Counted from the first letter of the stretch, positions 40,401 to 50,813 are shown. The stretch is DNA of 64,000 nt from Parietichytrium sp. I65-24A (GCA_012862575.1 BLSF01000005.1:496001-560000); one strand, 5' to 3'. The notes: a model not told the origin generated them from the sequence alone. A program made the numbers and translations.

Positions 40401-42164
40401 AGGTCCGCCATCAAGCAAGTCGCTTCCGGACGATTTGGAGTTACGGCGCACTACCTCACAAACGCTGACCAGCTCCAGATCAAAATGGCTCAAGGTGCCA
40501 AGCCGGGTGAAGGAGGTGAACTTCCTGGACACAAGGTCACTCAAGAGATCGCCCGGACTCGTGGAACCACTCCAGGTGTTGGCTTGATTTCCCCTCCACC
40601 TCATCACGACATTTACTCCATCGAGGATCTTGCACAGCTCATTCACGACTTGAAAAATTCCAACCCTGCTGCATCTGTCAGCGTCAAGCTTGTGTCAGAA
40701 GTCGGTGTTGGGATCGTCGCTGCAGGTGTCGCGAAAGCAAAGGCAGATCACATCGTAGTGTCTGGCGGAGACGGTGGCACTGGAGCCGCGGCTTGGACTG
40801 GTATTCATCGTGCTGGAATTCCTTGGGAGCTGGGCATTGCCGAGGCTCAGCAGACCCTCATCGTGAACGATCTCCGCAGTCGCATCAGACTACAAGCAGA
40901 CGGCCAGCTGAAGAGCGGCCGTGATGTCGTGATTGCCGCCCTCATGGGTGCTGAGGAGTTCGGCTTCAGTACTACTCCCCTCATTGCCATGGGTTGCATT
41001 ATGATGCGAAAATGCCACCTGAACACTTGCCCAGTGGGTATTGCCACGCAAGACCCAGAGCTCCGAAGAAAGTTCACCGGACAGCCTCAGCACGTGATCA
41101 ACTTCTTCCAGCTCTTGGCCGAAGATATTCGTTCTCACATGGCACTCCTTGGTTTCCGCCGCATGGATGATATGATCGGACGTGTCGACAAGCTCATGCT
41201 CAATGAGTCGGCTCTCCACTACAAATCCAAGGGCCTTGATCTGTCACCACTGCTTCAACCTGCTTCGGAGCTCAACCCTGAAGCCTTCCCATACAACAAT
41301 ATGTCTCAGGACCACGGTATCGACCATATTCTCGACCATATGCTCATCGCTCGCGCCCAGCCTGCGATTCATGAGGGCAAGCGCGTCTACATTGAGACGG
41401 ATGTGAACAATCTCAACCGTACTGCAGGAACTATGTTGAGCCACCGCATCACACAAAAGCATGGTGCAAACGGCCTCCCTGACGACTCGGTGCACATCAA
41501 GATGAACGGTTCCGCAGGCCAGTCACTCGGATTTGCCCTTACAAAGGGTGTCACCATCGAGGTGGAGGGAGACGGAAACGATGGTGTTGGAAAAGGACTG
41601 AGTGGCGGCAAGATCATCCTCTATCCACATCACAGCACCTTCCAGCGCCAGCCTGGCTTCAAGGCAGAAGAGAACATCATTATTGGAAACGTAGCTTGCT
41701 ACGGTGCCACCGATGGATACTTGTTTGCGCGCGGCATTGCTGGGGAGCGCTTTTGTGTCCGTAACTCTGGAGCAACTGCTGTTGTGGAAGGGGTCGGTCA
41801 ACACGCGTTCGAGTACATGACTGGAGGTCGTGTAGTTGTTTTGGGAAAAACCGGACGCAACGCATGCGCTGGCATGAGTGGAGGCGTGGCATACATTTTT
41901 GATCCAGAAAATGAGTTTGAGAGCAACTGCAACATGGAGATGGTCGGTCTTGAGCGTGTCGACACTGTGGAAGAGGAGGAGCAGCTCCGAGGCTTGATCG
42001 AGCAGCACAGGCGCTACACCGGATCCACTGTTGCGAAGAAGATTCTTGCTGACTGGGATAATCAGGTCAGCCGATTCGTGAAGGTCATGCCTCATGATTA
42101 CAAACGTGCTCTGGAGGAGATGAAGCAGAAGGAAGAAGCTGAGCAACAGGCAGCGGTCATGTAA
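37434..42164 (+). CDS. gltB: Glutamate synthase large (alpha) subunit, GltB-like, stand-alone
   Basis: 1576 residues in one exon. Cys57 in KDSCGVGMIA is the class II glutaminase nucleophile. In the family it becomes the mature N-terminus after removal of the propeptide, and here residues 1-56 also look like a basic mitochondrial presequence. Domains in order: glutaminase (57 to ~450), central domain (to ~820), FMN-binding synthase barrel (from ~890, with the GAMSLGSIS and GGRSNTGEGGENP segments) and the C-terminal beta-helix (from ~1310, with GGVAYIFD). The [3Fe-4S] cluster cysteines are Cys1188, 1194 and 1199 (CIMMRKCHLNTC). The protein ends at EEAEQQAAVM without the fused beta-subunit domain of plant, fungal and animal NADH-GOGAT; that part is the separate gene at 32509-34233. 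Its length matches bacterial GltB and ferredoxin-GOGAT. The GltD-type partner nearby makes an NAD(P)H enzyme more likely. Confidence 0.95.
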   Translation: MLSRGGRREVVVAFVRYSSSDARLGAVENVRKSRGGFRRVPKEAMGLYEPSLEKDSCGVGMIANLKGIPSHRIVADANTMLARMSHRGGCGCEANTGDGAGILVGMPDGFMRTVAELDLGLRLPDKGDYAVGNAFLSVEKDAADESKRIFEKHAANHGLKVLGWRPIPTSNTMLGMGARLSEPFMEQVFVGKARDLDAEQFERELMRARKCAEAENMEIGINDFYICSLSGRTITYKGQLTPEQLPQYYLDLVNPVFESHLALVHSRFSTNTFPSWDRAQPNRMLCHNGEINTLRGNKNWMQARSGVMVSPLLAKDDQHGLLPICSDNMTDSGNVDSVLELITRGSGRPIHEVMMMMIPEAWQQDPKVTGSKKAFYEFHSNIMEPWDGPAMMAFTDGRFVGACLDRNGLRPSRFYVTEDDHVLLSSEVGVLPTLDPSILKHKGRLEPGKLFLVDFETQRIVHDEELKQTVSTAKPYQEWLDKNITYLEAWEAKAGKTTKPLAQTDDLRKEMVAFGYTTETLDLLIAPMANVGKEALGSMGVDAPLAVLSRLPKNVPEYFKQLFAQVTNPPIDPIREEIVMSLRCSVGPEQNLLDMSPEHARRLVINNPILTSEQMEFIKAANSSSNAFNGMWHSQILDCTYDINDAGGKGLKSQLERLCKEAASAVREGKKPIIVLSHDSVSADRVPIPSLLAIGAVHQHLTEEKLRTQCAIFLDSGDTREVHDFACVFGYGADAVCPRIAYDALRDMNRHGRLQVLNNGVEISDEKAIENYRKAVGLGIKKVMSKIGISTLQSYKGAQIFEAVGLDSDVMSLCFTGTISRIEGAGFDAIAKDLETHHHEAYPKNLRERGGGAAAHSHKVMLPNPGDYHWRDGGEAHYNTPQNMTELQYAVREHDPAAFKRYIDYTAEASKKISLRGLLEFNVDPATSIPIDEVEPVSEIMKRFATGAMSLGSISAEAHETLGVAMNSIGGRSNTGEGGENPARFLDNRRSAIKQVASGRFGVTAHYLTNADQLQIKMAQGAKPGEGGELPGHKVTQEIARTRGTTPGVGLISPPPHHDIYSIEDLAQLIHDLKNSNPAASVSVKLVSEVGVGIVAAGVAKAKADHIVVSGGDGGTGAAAWTGIHRAGIPWELGIAEAQQTLIVNDLRSRIRLQADGQLKSGRDVVIAALMGAEEFGFSTTPLIAMGCIMMRKCHLNTCPVGIATQDPELRRKFTGQPQHVINFFQLLAEDIRSHMALLGFRRMDDMIGRVDKLMLNESALHYKSKGLDLSPLLQPASELNPEAFPYNNMSQDHGIDHILDHMLIARAQPAIHEGKRVYIETDVNNLNRTAGTMLSHRITQKHGANGLPDDSVHIKMNGSAGQSLGFALTKGVTIEVEGDGNDGVGKGLSGGKIILYPHHSTFQRQPGFKAEENIIIGNVACYGATDGYLFARGIAGERFCVRNSGATAVVEGVGQHAFEYMTGGRVVVLGKTGRNACAGMSGGVAYIFDPENEFESNCNMEMVGLERVDTVEEEEQLRGLIEQHRRYTGSTVAKKILADWDNQVSRFVKVMPHDYKRALEEMKQKEEAEQQAAVM

Positions 42165-42443
42165 ACTCAGTTGCAATCATTGCCTGGGGTTCTCTCATTG
42201 TTTGTTCAAATAGCACAACCCTGTCCTTCAGCAGCTTTTAAAGTTCTTTTTTTTTACAAGTAATGATTTTCTAGTCGTGTTCCCAAGCCTTCCATTTTAT
42301 CCTCAATTTTTTTTTCGGTAAGATTCATTCGCATGAACGATGTTTCAGATTCAGAAGAATCGGCATTTATTTTCGAAGCTCGTATGTTCAAAAGTGCTAA
42401 AAAAGATGCTCGGAGATATAGCGGTACGAGAGAGTTGTGCCAT

Positions 42444-45400
42444 TCAGAGTTCCTTGTTGTAAGTCTCCCGGGTTGTGCTCGGGCCGTTTGCGGAGTCGGG
42501 GCTCTTGGGTATCTCATCAGCTTGCCGCCGGCGATGAAGTTCTTGTAGCGGCAGGTCCGGGAAAATGCGTAACAAGAGAAGGTCCATTGTTGTGAAAACC
42601 AAGTTGTGGATTAAGCTTGGGTGTTGCAAAAACTCGTGCAACTTGCGGACACATGCCTGAGACTTGCCCTTGCCCAAAAATTTGGCCATTTGCGGTGGCA
42701 CAGCGTCCAATAGCGCCTCTAAGCACTCCACACGATTCTTTTCAATTTCGTTTGCTTGCTCGGTTGAAGGCTCGGCGAGGGGGTCTGAGGACTCCATAAA
42801 CTCTCCGTTAGGCCAAAGAAGTTCGCGTACAGTTCCAAGCACGTGAGCTAGCAACTCTGCACTCGCCGATCTTGTGTAGTTGTTTTTCAACCAGCGGTGC
42901 GCTGTCCCTTGGAAAACGAGTGATACCACACTGCGCAAGACAGAGATTAGATTCCGCCTTACAATACCAAGCTCGTGGAACTCGAAAATCTCCTGCGCAA
43001 GCTTAAATAGGTGCCCTTCTGCAATGCGGAGCTCGTACGGGTCAATCTTGGGCTCTTTTGACGGATCTTCTTGAGCCGTTTTCGCAGCCTTTCTTGGCTT
43101 TCGGGACGGCGAAAGCGAGAAGGGTGCCGATCTATCCGGGGCGGTCTTCGAACTTTTATCCTCGTGACCCTCGTCTTGGCATGGTGGTGTGATTGGTGAG
43201 CCGGTCGTCAAAATGGGCGGTGGGGTCCGAGAGGACGCAGATGCGGGGCTTTGAGAGCCGGGCTCCAACTCCGCGTCTGAAGTGTGCAAAACATGCGGAT
43301 CAAATCCTTCGTCCAAGGCCGCAAACTCCTCTTCGGTCTGAGGGGAGAGAAACATGAGTACTTCTTCACTGTCACACACACTTGGGTGCTCCAGGACCTG
43401 CTGTAGATAGGCTTCAAGCTCCGTCTTCCGCTTGTTGATGAAGGCTACGTTCTGCGAACCAAAGACACTGAAACCGGTTTTCTTTGGAAGCGATACGTCA
43501 TCATAGCGATACCCGAATCTGGACTTGAGAGCGCTGTGCATTTCGTGAAACTGGTTGTACCGTCTGTGCACTGTCCAGGCGGACGTTTTGCCGTCTTCGC
43601 GGCGCGTGAGCTCGCAAGTGATGATGTATTGCACGAATGTAGAACTCCTGACCCCCCCTTTGTCGTGCTTGAGGGTAAAATTATGTATGCTTGTTCGTAT
43701 GGGGCCAAGTCTGTCTTGCAAGGCTACAATTGCTTGCTCGAGCTTAAAAGGGATCGATTTGGCGCTAACCCCACTGGTTTTGCCCCGAAGGCTGATATTT
43801 TTGGCGACCTTTTCGGCCAAGCGCTTCCGCATTCGCCGAAGTTTTTCGTTCCTGGCTGACTTGACCCCCTTTTTCTCCAGGTTTTTCTTCACCTTCGCAG
43901 CGTAGTCCCAAAAGTACTCCAGGTTAAAGTCGAATTCGATTCCGTTCAATGCGGCAAGGATCGGTACAAGATTTTCTCTCCTGATTGCACTAGACTCCTC
44001 GTAATACAAGTCTGCCCAGGACACGTCTGCTAACAATGCTTGAATGGCGTCCGCGAGAAGGTTATGCTTAAGCATCATTGCCAACCATGCTTTTCCAGGC
44101 TCCATAATTTCGTTTTCCACGCTTCCCCGCCTCAAAACGAGTCCTTTCGCTTTGGCGCTTCTTCTCTTACTTTGATCGGCAGATTCGGTGGCTGGCTTGA
44201 GTTTTTCTGACCCTTGCAGAGGGTCCGATCCCGAGAGCTCCGGGCTCGCGGCAGGGCTGACTTCTTGCTGCTCCTCTACGTCCGCCTCAAGAAGAAAAGT
44301 TTCAAAAACAGAATCGATGGCATTCGTACTCATCGCCGTGGCTGGAACCAGGGAGCTGACTTGGCGGACAAATTCCCACCAAGGCTCGCATCGTATGAAT
44401 TTAGATGACTCCTCCTCTTCATTCCCCTCGTCGTCAGCTTTGTCTTCCCCGCCTCGCTCGCCTCCCTCATTCCCTTTAGTGTTGTCCATGGCTGTTCGGT
44501 TTGGGTTGAAGAGGCCATGTTCCAAAATTGAGTCCAACACTCGAAGCAGTCTGCGAGCTGGGCCTCGTTCCTGATTCAACGGAACGTCGGGATTGCTCGA
44601 AAAGAGAGAGACACATTCGCTCAAGGTGCCCTTGAGCTCAGCAACAAGCCGGACGGCCTCTTCCTTCCGCATCTCGACGCTAGCTCTTTGAATGAAATTG
44701 ATGCTTTCTGTGCATTTCTCGTTATCCAGCTCCACTTTGGAGAGCTGTTTGACCAGTTTATGCCTGTCCTCTTCCTCTTTACGTGTGGCGTGGCTCTCGT
44801 CGTGTTCATCACTACTTGCGTTGCCATCAGGTGGGGATTCCAAATTCGAATGTACACTGTCGCAATCCTTGAACTCGCTGCTCTCGGCATTCTTTGGCAA
44901 GCTGGCACTGCCCCCGCTGTGTAGATTGAGCTCTTCCTCACCTTCGTCTCCGGAGAGTGATTCTTCAGATTCCTTAGCCCGCAAGGCGTTCAAAATTGTG
45001 CTGTTCAACATGTCTGGAGTGATTGAGTCAAGCGCTGGGACAAGCACATTGCAAGTGAGGACCTCCCTCACCAAGTGCCGGAGTGCAGCGCAGTGGTAAT
45101 CTTCTTCGGGGAGAACCCTAACGAGAAGTTCGCTGGTGATGCTTCGAATGTATGCAATGGTCCTTGGATCCTCGTTCTGACCCGTGAAGCTGCACGCCGG
45201 GTGCAAGTGGCCAGCGCGCCGGAACTCCTCAAGTATCAGTTTGTTACGGTCATCTTGAGAGATTCGGTCAAACTCTTCCTGGGGATGGCAACGTTTTCTT
45301 GCCCTCTCGCGTAGCTCGGAAAACCATCGAAGGTGGTGTCGAAGGATATACGACAAGTCGCAGAGAACAAACATGGGGAGATTGACGCTCAGTACGCGGT

Positions 45401-46048
45401 CGCCAAGTTTGCCAAGAACATTGTGAAGAACAGATCGCACATCGTCCGGAAACTGAGGTTCTTTGCTGATGCTCTCGCTGTACCAGTACAGAATGAAGTC
45501 TTTGACGATCAGATCTGCGAAAAGCCCAAGCTCCATGCAAACGCACAATGGCAAATCCCATCGAATACTAGGGAAGAAAACGAGAGGGACAAAGTTAGAA
45601 TATACAGTCCTTCCATGCACTCTCGCCCGAGTCGCAGCAGAAATCCTCCCAACCGCAGCACTTACTTGATCATATCTGCTGTTGAGAGGTGAACAGTGGT
45701 CCCCGCATTGTCGTGATCGTGCGCCACTACACGAGAAGGGTACTTGACCTCCCAATAGGGAGATAGCTCCTTCGCTCGTCTATTTGAAGACCCCAACTCC
45801 GCCTTCAGGTCACCCGCGTTTGCCGAAGACAGCAGTGTCTTCACGAACCATTGTGCATTCGACTGGTCCCCTCGCGCTCCTCCGCGATAAAAGTAGCTAG
45901 TTCGCCGCGCTCTCCCGCCCAAAGCGCCCTTCTCCTGCGTCAACGAAAGCCAATGAAACGTCACAAATGCTACCAACAAAAATCCGAAGCTCCCGAGTAC
46001 TTGCGACGCCGCGTAAGCCGCCAGCCCGGCTCCTCCAAGGGCGTCCAT
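42444..46048 (-). CDS. Sorting nexin with membrane anchor, PXA, PX and nexin-C domains (SNX13/14/19/25 type), two exons
   Basis: The spliced protein has 1168 residues. Exon 1 is 46048..45666 and exon 2 is 45567..42444. Exon 1 gives a hydrophobic anchor (AAYAASQVLGSFGFLLVAFV, about 10-34) and the linker up to STADMI. Exon 2 begins within an Asn codon and continues as IRWDLPLCVCMELGLFADLI, the start of the PXA domain (about 128-330). A long acidic region follows. The PX domain is near 770-880, with the phosphoinositide-binding RRYNQF motif and SLPKK. A Pro/Ser linker precedes the nexin-C domain (about 1000-1130, with SVVSLVFQGTAHRWL). No clear RGS domain is seen, unlike SNX13/14. Such proteins tether ER to endolysosomes or lipid droplets. 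The frame at 46066 starts with GTG, so I use the ATG at 46048. The gene converges with the large GOGAT subunit gene (279 bp). Confidence 0.88.
45568..45665 (-). other. Spliceosomal intron (98 bp) in the sorting nexin gene
   Basis: On the minus strand: donor ATCAA|GTAAGTG at 45665, branch-like TTCTAACTTTG, pyrimidine-rich run and acceptor TCTTCCCTAG|TATTCG with exon 2 from 45567. The phase is 2. Splicing joins a membrane-anchor exon to the PXA domain in frame. Confidence 0.88.
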
Positions 46049-46693
46049 CGCCCTCCGCCAGAGCACCTCGAGCGCAGCGGGTATTCAACCAATCAGCGCC
46101 GCCAAAGCCGCGTTTCCGCGTGTCAACCTCCGGGCCGGGAATAGATTCTAAAATTTAAGCAAACTGTGCCCCGCCCGTGAGCCTCCAAGTTGATCTCGAC
46201 TGATCTCTCGCGCGCCAAGACCTTCCTGCAGCTCTACCTTGCAGTGTCACCTGTCCTCTGAGCGGTCCGTGCCCAGTGCTCGCGGATACTGCTTTCGCTG
46301 TGCCTCCAACGTGAGGCGCCTGGCACCTACGCAGCTAACTTGTCAATTCTGCAATTTCCTGTTCTGCAAGATCCCAAGATTCCCACGCTTGACAAAATCG
46401 ATCAAACTTCCTTCGTTGATCGGTTAAGTGCGAGAAAAATGTCCTCCTAGAACGCTGTACGCACATCTGGCTTGATACAGATGCGCTTTAGGCGAGATGG
46501 TAAGAGTGCACCGAGGTGAACCGTCGCTTGGCATCCACACTATGTCGGGTCTCGTTTCACTGTCGAGTCGCCCTGCTTGGGGTATATCCTACAGAACGAA
46601 GTATTTTTTGAAGTTCTGACACAGTTCTGACGTTTTAAATTCTACAAATGAGAGCAAGTGAATATGGCGCCCTTGATCGTGCATGGACTTGGT

Positions 46694-46743
46694 TCACTCA
46701 CTCACTCACGCACTCACTCACGCACTCACTCACTCACTCACAC
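46694..46743. repeat. CACT/CACG tetranucleotide tract
   Basis: About twelve tetranucleotide units, mostly CACT with interspersed CACG, in the spacer. Confidence 0.88.
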
Positions 46744-48500
46744 CAAATGAGACAACACCAGTGAAAGAGCTACCTACCTAATCAGCGACTACCACCATGA
46801 TATGATAAGCTGTAGTATCGGTAGTCGAAGTTAGAAGATTTGCCCGTTGATTCGCACTATTTTTTTTTATTATTTTTTCCAAACACTCCATCAGGAGATT
46901 GAAAGAGTCAGACTCGGAATACTGTTCCTATTCTTGACTGTGAAATCAAGTTGATTGATAGACAGTTAATTGACGGTAAAAATAATGAAGTAAATAAATA
47001 AAGCTTGCAAAGCGACAAAAAGCTTGAATTATTTTGAGATCATCTCTTTCTGTCTGTGAAGTCTGCATTTTCTGCGCTCGGTTGGGGTGCAAAGCTGCGA
47101 TGGTCAAGACTGGCTTTGATGGCGGGTTCGCAAAGCGATTGTGGCATGCGAAGAGCGGAGTGGAAGGCGACGATGGATCAAGGAGAAGAGTGTGGAGCTA
47201 ACTCTAAGAGCAGGCCATCTTTCACTTAGTCTAGCCTAAAGAATTCAGCTTCGAATTCAGAAAACTAGTTCAATCCAGACCTCCAAAAATCGGAAGTTTG
47301 CAAGTAGCTTTGCTTGTGTGCGAAAAAGGTGGGCCGTTACATGCTCCGGGGCCCATGGCCAAGCTCATCACGATGATATTCACAGTCAGAGGCAGTTACC
47401 TTCGGACATGGATGATCAAGAGATGAGACAACGAAGAGAAGAGATCAAGCCTCAAGCCAGCCGCCCCAACGTCCCAACACAGCTCTCCGGCTGGAAACAC
47501 AAGTCGGAGATGAGAGCGGTAGTTCTTTGGATTGCCTCGGAATTTATTATCTGCAGTGAGATCGCATTCTTTCAGCGTGCATACATCTTGCAGCGCACAG
47601 CAACCAACGCAACACGCAACGCCGCGATTCAGCAGCCGAGTGAGAAAGCGCCAACTGCTGTTACTGTATCAACCAATCCACCCATGATTCGATTCATCCA
47701 TCGATTCATCTGTCGATCCCCGCCAAAGACAAACTGCCAGCCGGCAACACGACACCCGAGCCCACACCATCATCATCAAGCTTTCCAACACAGCTTCGCC
47801 TCCGCAGTCCATCTTCGCATCCCATCATCTCTCATTGCCAAACTATTTCGCGGCCGGTCTCGAAGCTAGCGCGTAAAAAGACTGCAGTGACTGCAGTGGG
47901 AGAAGGAGAGAAATAGGACTTGTGTGGCTGTATATTAGGACCCCCGTCGCTTCTCTTGCTCTTGTTGCATGCTCTTTGTTTTGCTCGTCTCGCTGCTCTC
48001 ACTGAACAGTGAGTGAAATGCATTGCCACACTGAGAGTGTTATAGAGAGAGAGAGAGTTATTTATTGACCTATAGAAACAGAGAGTTGTAGAGAGAGAGA
48101 GGGGAAAAGCAGGTAAAGGAAAGGAAGGAGCAGGGGTGTCCCCGGCGCGTACGCTAGTCAGTCAGTCAGTCCTCCGTGAGGCACGTGCGACTGAAAGCTC
48201 CAACGCTGCGCAGCCTCCTCGCGGTGACCACGACTGTGTGACTGTGTGTGAGTGTGTGTTCAGCTATTGACTGACTGCGCTGTATTGTCTTGCTGGAAGA
48301 AGGACGAGACTGGTCCGACCGCGAAGGGATAGTGGCCGCTGGTCGGGCTCGAGTACGCGGAGCAAGCGGCGACTAGTTAGAACTCACAGTCGGGCTGAGG
48401 AGTTTGGCGACAGCGAGTAGGAAGTTCGGATTCAGGCCCAGTTTGGTTGGCCGGACACAGGCTGGGAGTTGAGGTGCGGGTAAAGAGTTGGTGAGCACGC

Positions 48501-48528
48501 GAGCAAGTGAGCAAGTGAGCAAGTGAGC
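48501..48528. repeat. 8-bp tandem repeat, GAGCAAGT x3.5
   Basis: Three full copies and a half copy about 55 bp before the start codon of the 7TM gene. Confidence 0.88.
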
Positions 48529-48581
48529 TAGGGGCCGTTTGGCTGGCAGAGCTGGCCGGGCGGCCTTGGCAGGGGTGAAAG

Positions 48582-49934
48582 ATGGTGTTAGTGCTTTGCG
48601 AGCTGTCGGGACTGTCGTCGCTGACGCTGATTGTGACGGCGCTGGTGACAGGCGTGCTGGAGACGGTGATGCTGATGTTTGCAGTGGTGATGTTGGTGCG
48701 CAACCCGTCGGTTTATGCGTTGTACTTTGCGCCTGTTACGTCTCTGCTGATTGTGCTGGACACGGTGGCTCTTGCCTTGCCTCTGCACCTGGGACTGTCA
48801 GGCAAAATTGCGGGCCTCCTCCGGGCAGTGTTCATATTGCAAGCCCTGTATCCGGCACTGCTGACCATCCAGCTGTTCGAGCTCACCTGCTTGGTACATA
48901 GAAATCGTGGCGTCAATTTCTGTGGTTGCGTCAAGTTTGAAGAGTATGGACCAGGGAAGGCGGAAAGGAGACTGTGGATTACGCGGATTATAGTGTATGT
49001 TTATTCGCTCGCATTGCTTGTCGCAACGTTGGTAGTGGACGTCGTCGCCAGCGTGGATTTAACGGAGCTGTTGGAAGAAAATCGGAATCGAACTATTTGC
49101 ATGCGAGGGAGTCTCCAACACTTATTATACGGCGAAGCTAACGGGACAGAGTCCGTTCGGACAATCCTGTTGCCGGATGCTCTGGAGATTTTTATCGATT
49201 TAATGCAGCCGTTGTCTCTGTCTATTGCCGGAATCTACTTTGGCTTCTTGCTGTGGCGCTATGGAACGTTCTACAGCTTCAACGTCCACTCCATGTACAT
49301 AAATCCGTGGTTCACCCTGGTAGTTTTTGCGTTCTTGATGCTTCTCTCCATGTTTATTCCCGATGATGGCGTCCTCCAGGCAGTGTCCCTCCTGGTGTTG
49401 ACGGCATCATCTCTCTTGATTGGCCAGCTGTGCATAAACGAGCTCGATGCAAAGGCAAACATTTCCGCGTTCTTACACCGCGGGTCGGATGATTTGGAGG
49501 GCTTTGGGGGGTCCACAAAAACTCTCGAGCTGGGGGACTCGTTTAAAGACAGCTCTCCAAACCGTAATGGAAAGTACCATCTTGCCAAGGTTTCAGACGA
49601 CCAGCAGCTATTCCCATACGCTCGAGAGCAATCAAAAGTTAAGGCGTCCGCCTCTGCGCCGATGGCCATTCTGAATCGGTCGGCGCTTGGCGCTGAGGAG
49701 GCCTTTCGGCCCGATGCGCAACCTCATGCCTTTCCACGAATCTCTATAGGAGAAGCGGAAGAGGAGTTGGAGGGGCGGCCCAAGTACCCGCTAGGCGACG
49801 AGGAAGACTCTGATGCAGAGCCAGTGCATGCGGACGGAGAAAAGTCTTCACTTGGCAGTGCTATAACCATAACTTCATACAGCACTAACACTAGCGGTGT
49901 GGAAATATCGATCACTGATCTCGACGCCACATGA
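48582..49934 (+). CDS. Orphan seven-transmembrane protein
   Basis: 450 residues with about seven hydrophobic segments: 12-38, 43-70, 76-103, 132-155, 204-226, 241-260 and 263-286. The loop between the fourth and fifth carries NRTICMRGS and NGTES, possible N-glycosylation sites on the lumenal or outer side. The C-terminal ~160 residues are hydrophilic, with acidic and Ser-rich stretches, and should be cytosolic. The layout (outer N-terminus, 7 TM, long tail) suits a G-protein-coupled-receptor-like protein, but I see no DRY, NPxxY or other family motif. Membrane proteins of the TMEM145/GOST kind usually have a larger N-terminal domain, which is absent here. Treat it as a candidate receptor or transporter of unknown family. 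The ATG at 48582 begins directly before the first membrane segment. Confidence 0.78.
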   Translation: MVLVLCELSGLSSLTLIVTALVTGVLETVMLMFAVVMLVRNPSVYALYFAPVTSLLIVLDTVALALPLHLGLSGKIAGLLRAVFILQALYPALLTIQLFELTCLVHRNRGVNFCGCVKFEEYGPGKAERRLWITRIIVYVYSLALLVATLVVDVVASVDLTELLEENRNRTICMRGSLQHLLYGEANGTESVRTILLPDALEIFIDLMQPLSLSIAGIYFGFLLWRYGTFYSFNVHSMYINPWFTLVVFAFLMLLSMFIPDDGVLQAVSLLVLTASSLLIGQLCINELDAKANISAFLHRGSDDLEGFGGSTKTLELGDSFKDSSPNRNGKYHLAKVSDDQQLFPYAREQSKVKASASAPMAILNRSALGAEEAFRPDAQPHAFPRISIGEAEEELEGRPKYPLGDEEDSDAEPVHADGEKSSLGSAITITSYSTNTSGVEISITDLDAT

Positions 49935-50614
49935 TAAATATAGCGTCGCCAAGCATGAGCAGAGTGACCTGCCGCCTGTTTACCTGTCGCTTTAAGTGCC
50001 TGTGTGACAGGCCAAGAGCGCCAAATCTTTTTGCACCTGCGACTGCAAATGGAGGAATGTGGAGGAGGATGCCGGAGGGAACAAGCAACCTTGAGTTCCC
50101 GTTTGAACCTGACTTGAGCATAATTTTTCTTGTTCCAAAGGTCGCCCAGCTTTCGAGGTTGCAGCAACTGGCAAGCATATCCAAAATTTTTTTCTAACCG
50201 CTCATGTCGAGCGACCCGAACGAAAGAATTGCAAGCTGGGCTTTCGAAGTTTTTATTTTAACAATAGCAGAAAGTCGAGCGAGAACTCTTTCGTCTTGTC
50301 CAATCACACTAGCTAGAGCTAGAGAGCGTTGTTCAGTGTATCAATTGTTTTTCTTTCTTTATTTCTTTATTTTGAATGTTTTTGTCCTAATTGTTTCATC
50401 TCTAGCTCAACGAATGCACTGAGCAGCGGGGGAGGAAATTCGCCTATGTATCTTTCTTCCTTTCTTTCTGGAGTCTTGGAAGGCGTGTACCAGCCAACCC
50501 ATATCATTTCTTCTTCTTCTTCTTCTCCTGAAAACAGTCTGGCTTGTCCTCCTCTCGCCATCCATTGCCACCTCGTCTCTCGTCTCAAATTGTAATGCAG
50601 TAAACCAGTTGGGC

Positions 50615-50641
50615 CAATCTCAATCTCAATCTCAATCTCAA
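50615..50641. repeat. 6-bp tandem repeat, CAATCT x4
   Basis: Four perfect copies plus a partial unit. Confidence 0.88.
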
Positions 50642-50762
50642 GCATAATCTCCCTCTCGAGACGCCGAAAGTTCTGAGCCTACTTGACCATCTCGACCGCC
50701 CGGCCTCCGCCTCCGCCTCCGCCAGCGCAACGTCGTACTTTAGTCTTTGGTGTCTGGCCGCG

Positions 50763-50813
50763 CGCAAGCACGCAAGCACGCACGCACGCCCGCAAGCACG
50801 CATGCATGCAAGC
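50763..50813. repeat. CGCAAGCA / CGCA tract
   Basis: An imperfect alternation of GCAAGCAC and GCAC units just beyond the L27 stop codon. Confidence 0.8.

Larger units (their letters stand above)
46049..48581. other. Long divergent spacer, no gene seen
   Basis: 2.5 kb. It contains a CACT(CACG) tract (46694-46743), a poly-T/A patch near 46860, a GA tract near 48042-48110 and an 8-bp GAGCAAGT repeat (48501-48528). Frames in 47300-47870 have no family resemblance. The stretch 46470-46620 looks less repetitive and could be structured, but I recognise no RNA family in it. Confidence 0.45.

Noticed and set aside
46049-46066. Upstream start of the sorting nexin at 46066
   Set aside because: The codon there is GTG; the first ATG in frame is at 46048.
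46470-46620. Non-repetitive stretch that might encode a structured RNA
   Set aside because: No match to U1, U2, U4, U5, U6, SRP or tRNA features that I know, and no clear paired arms.
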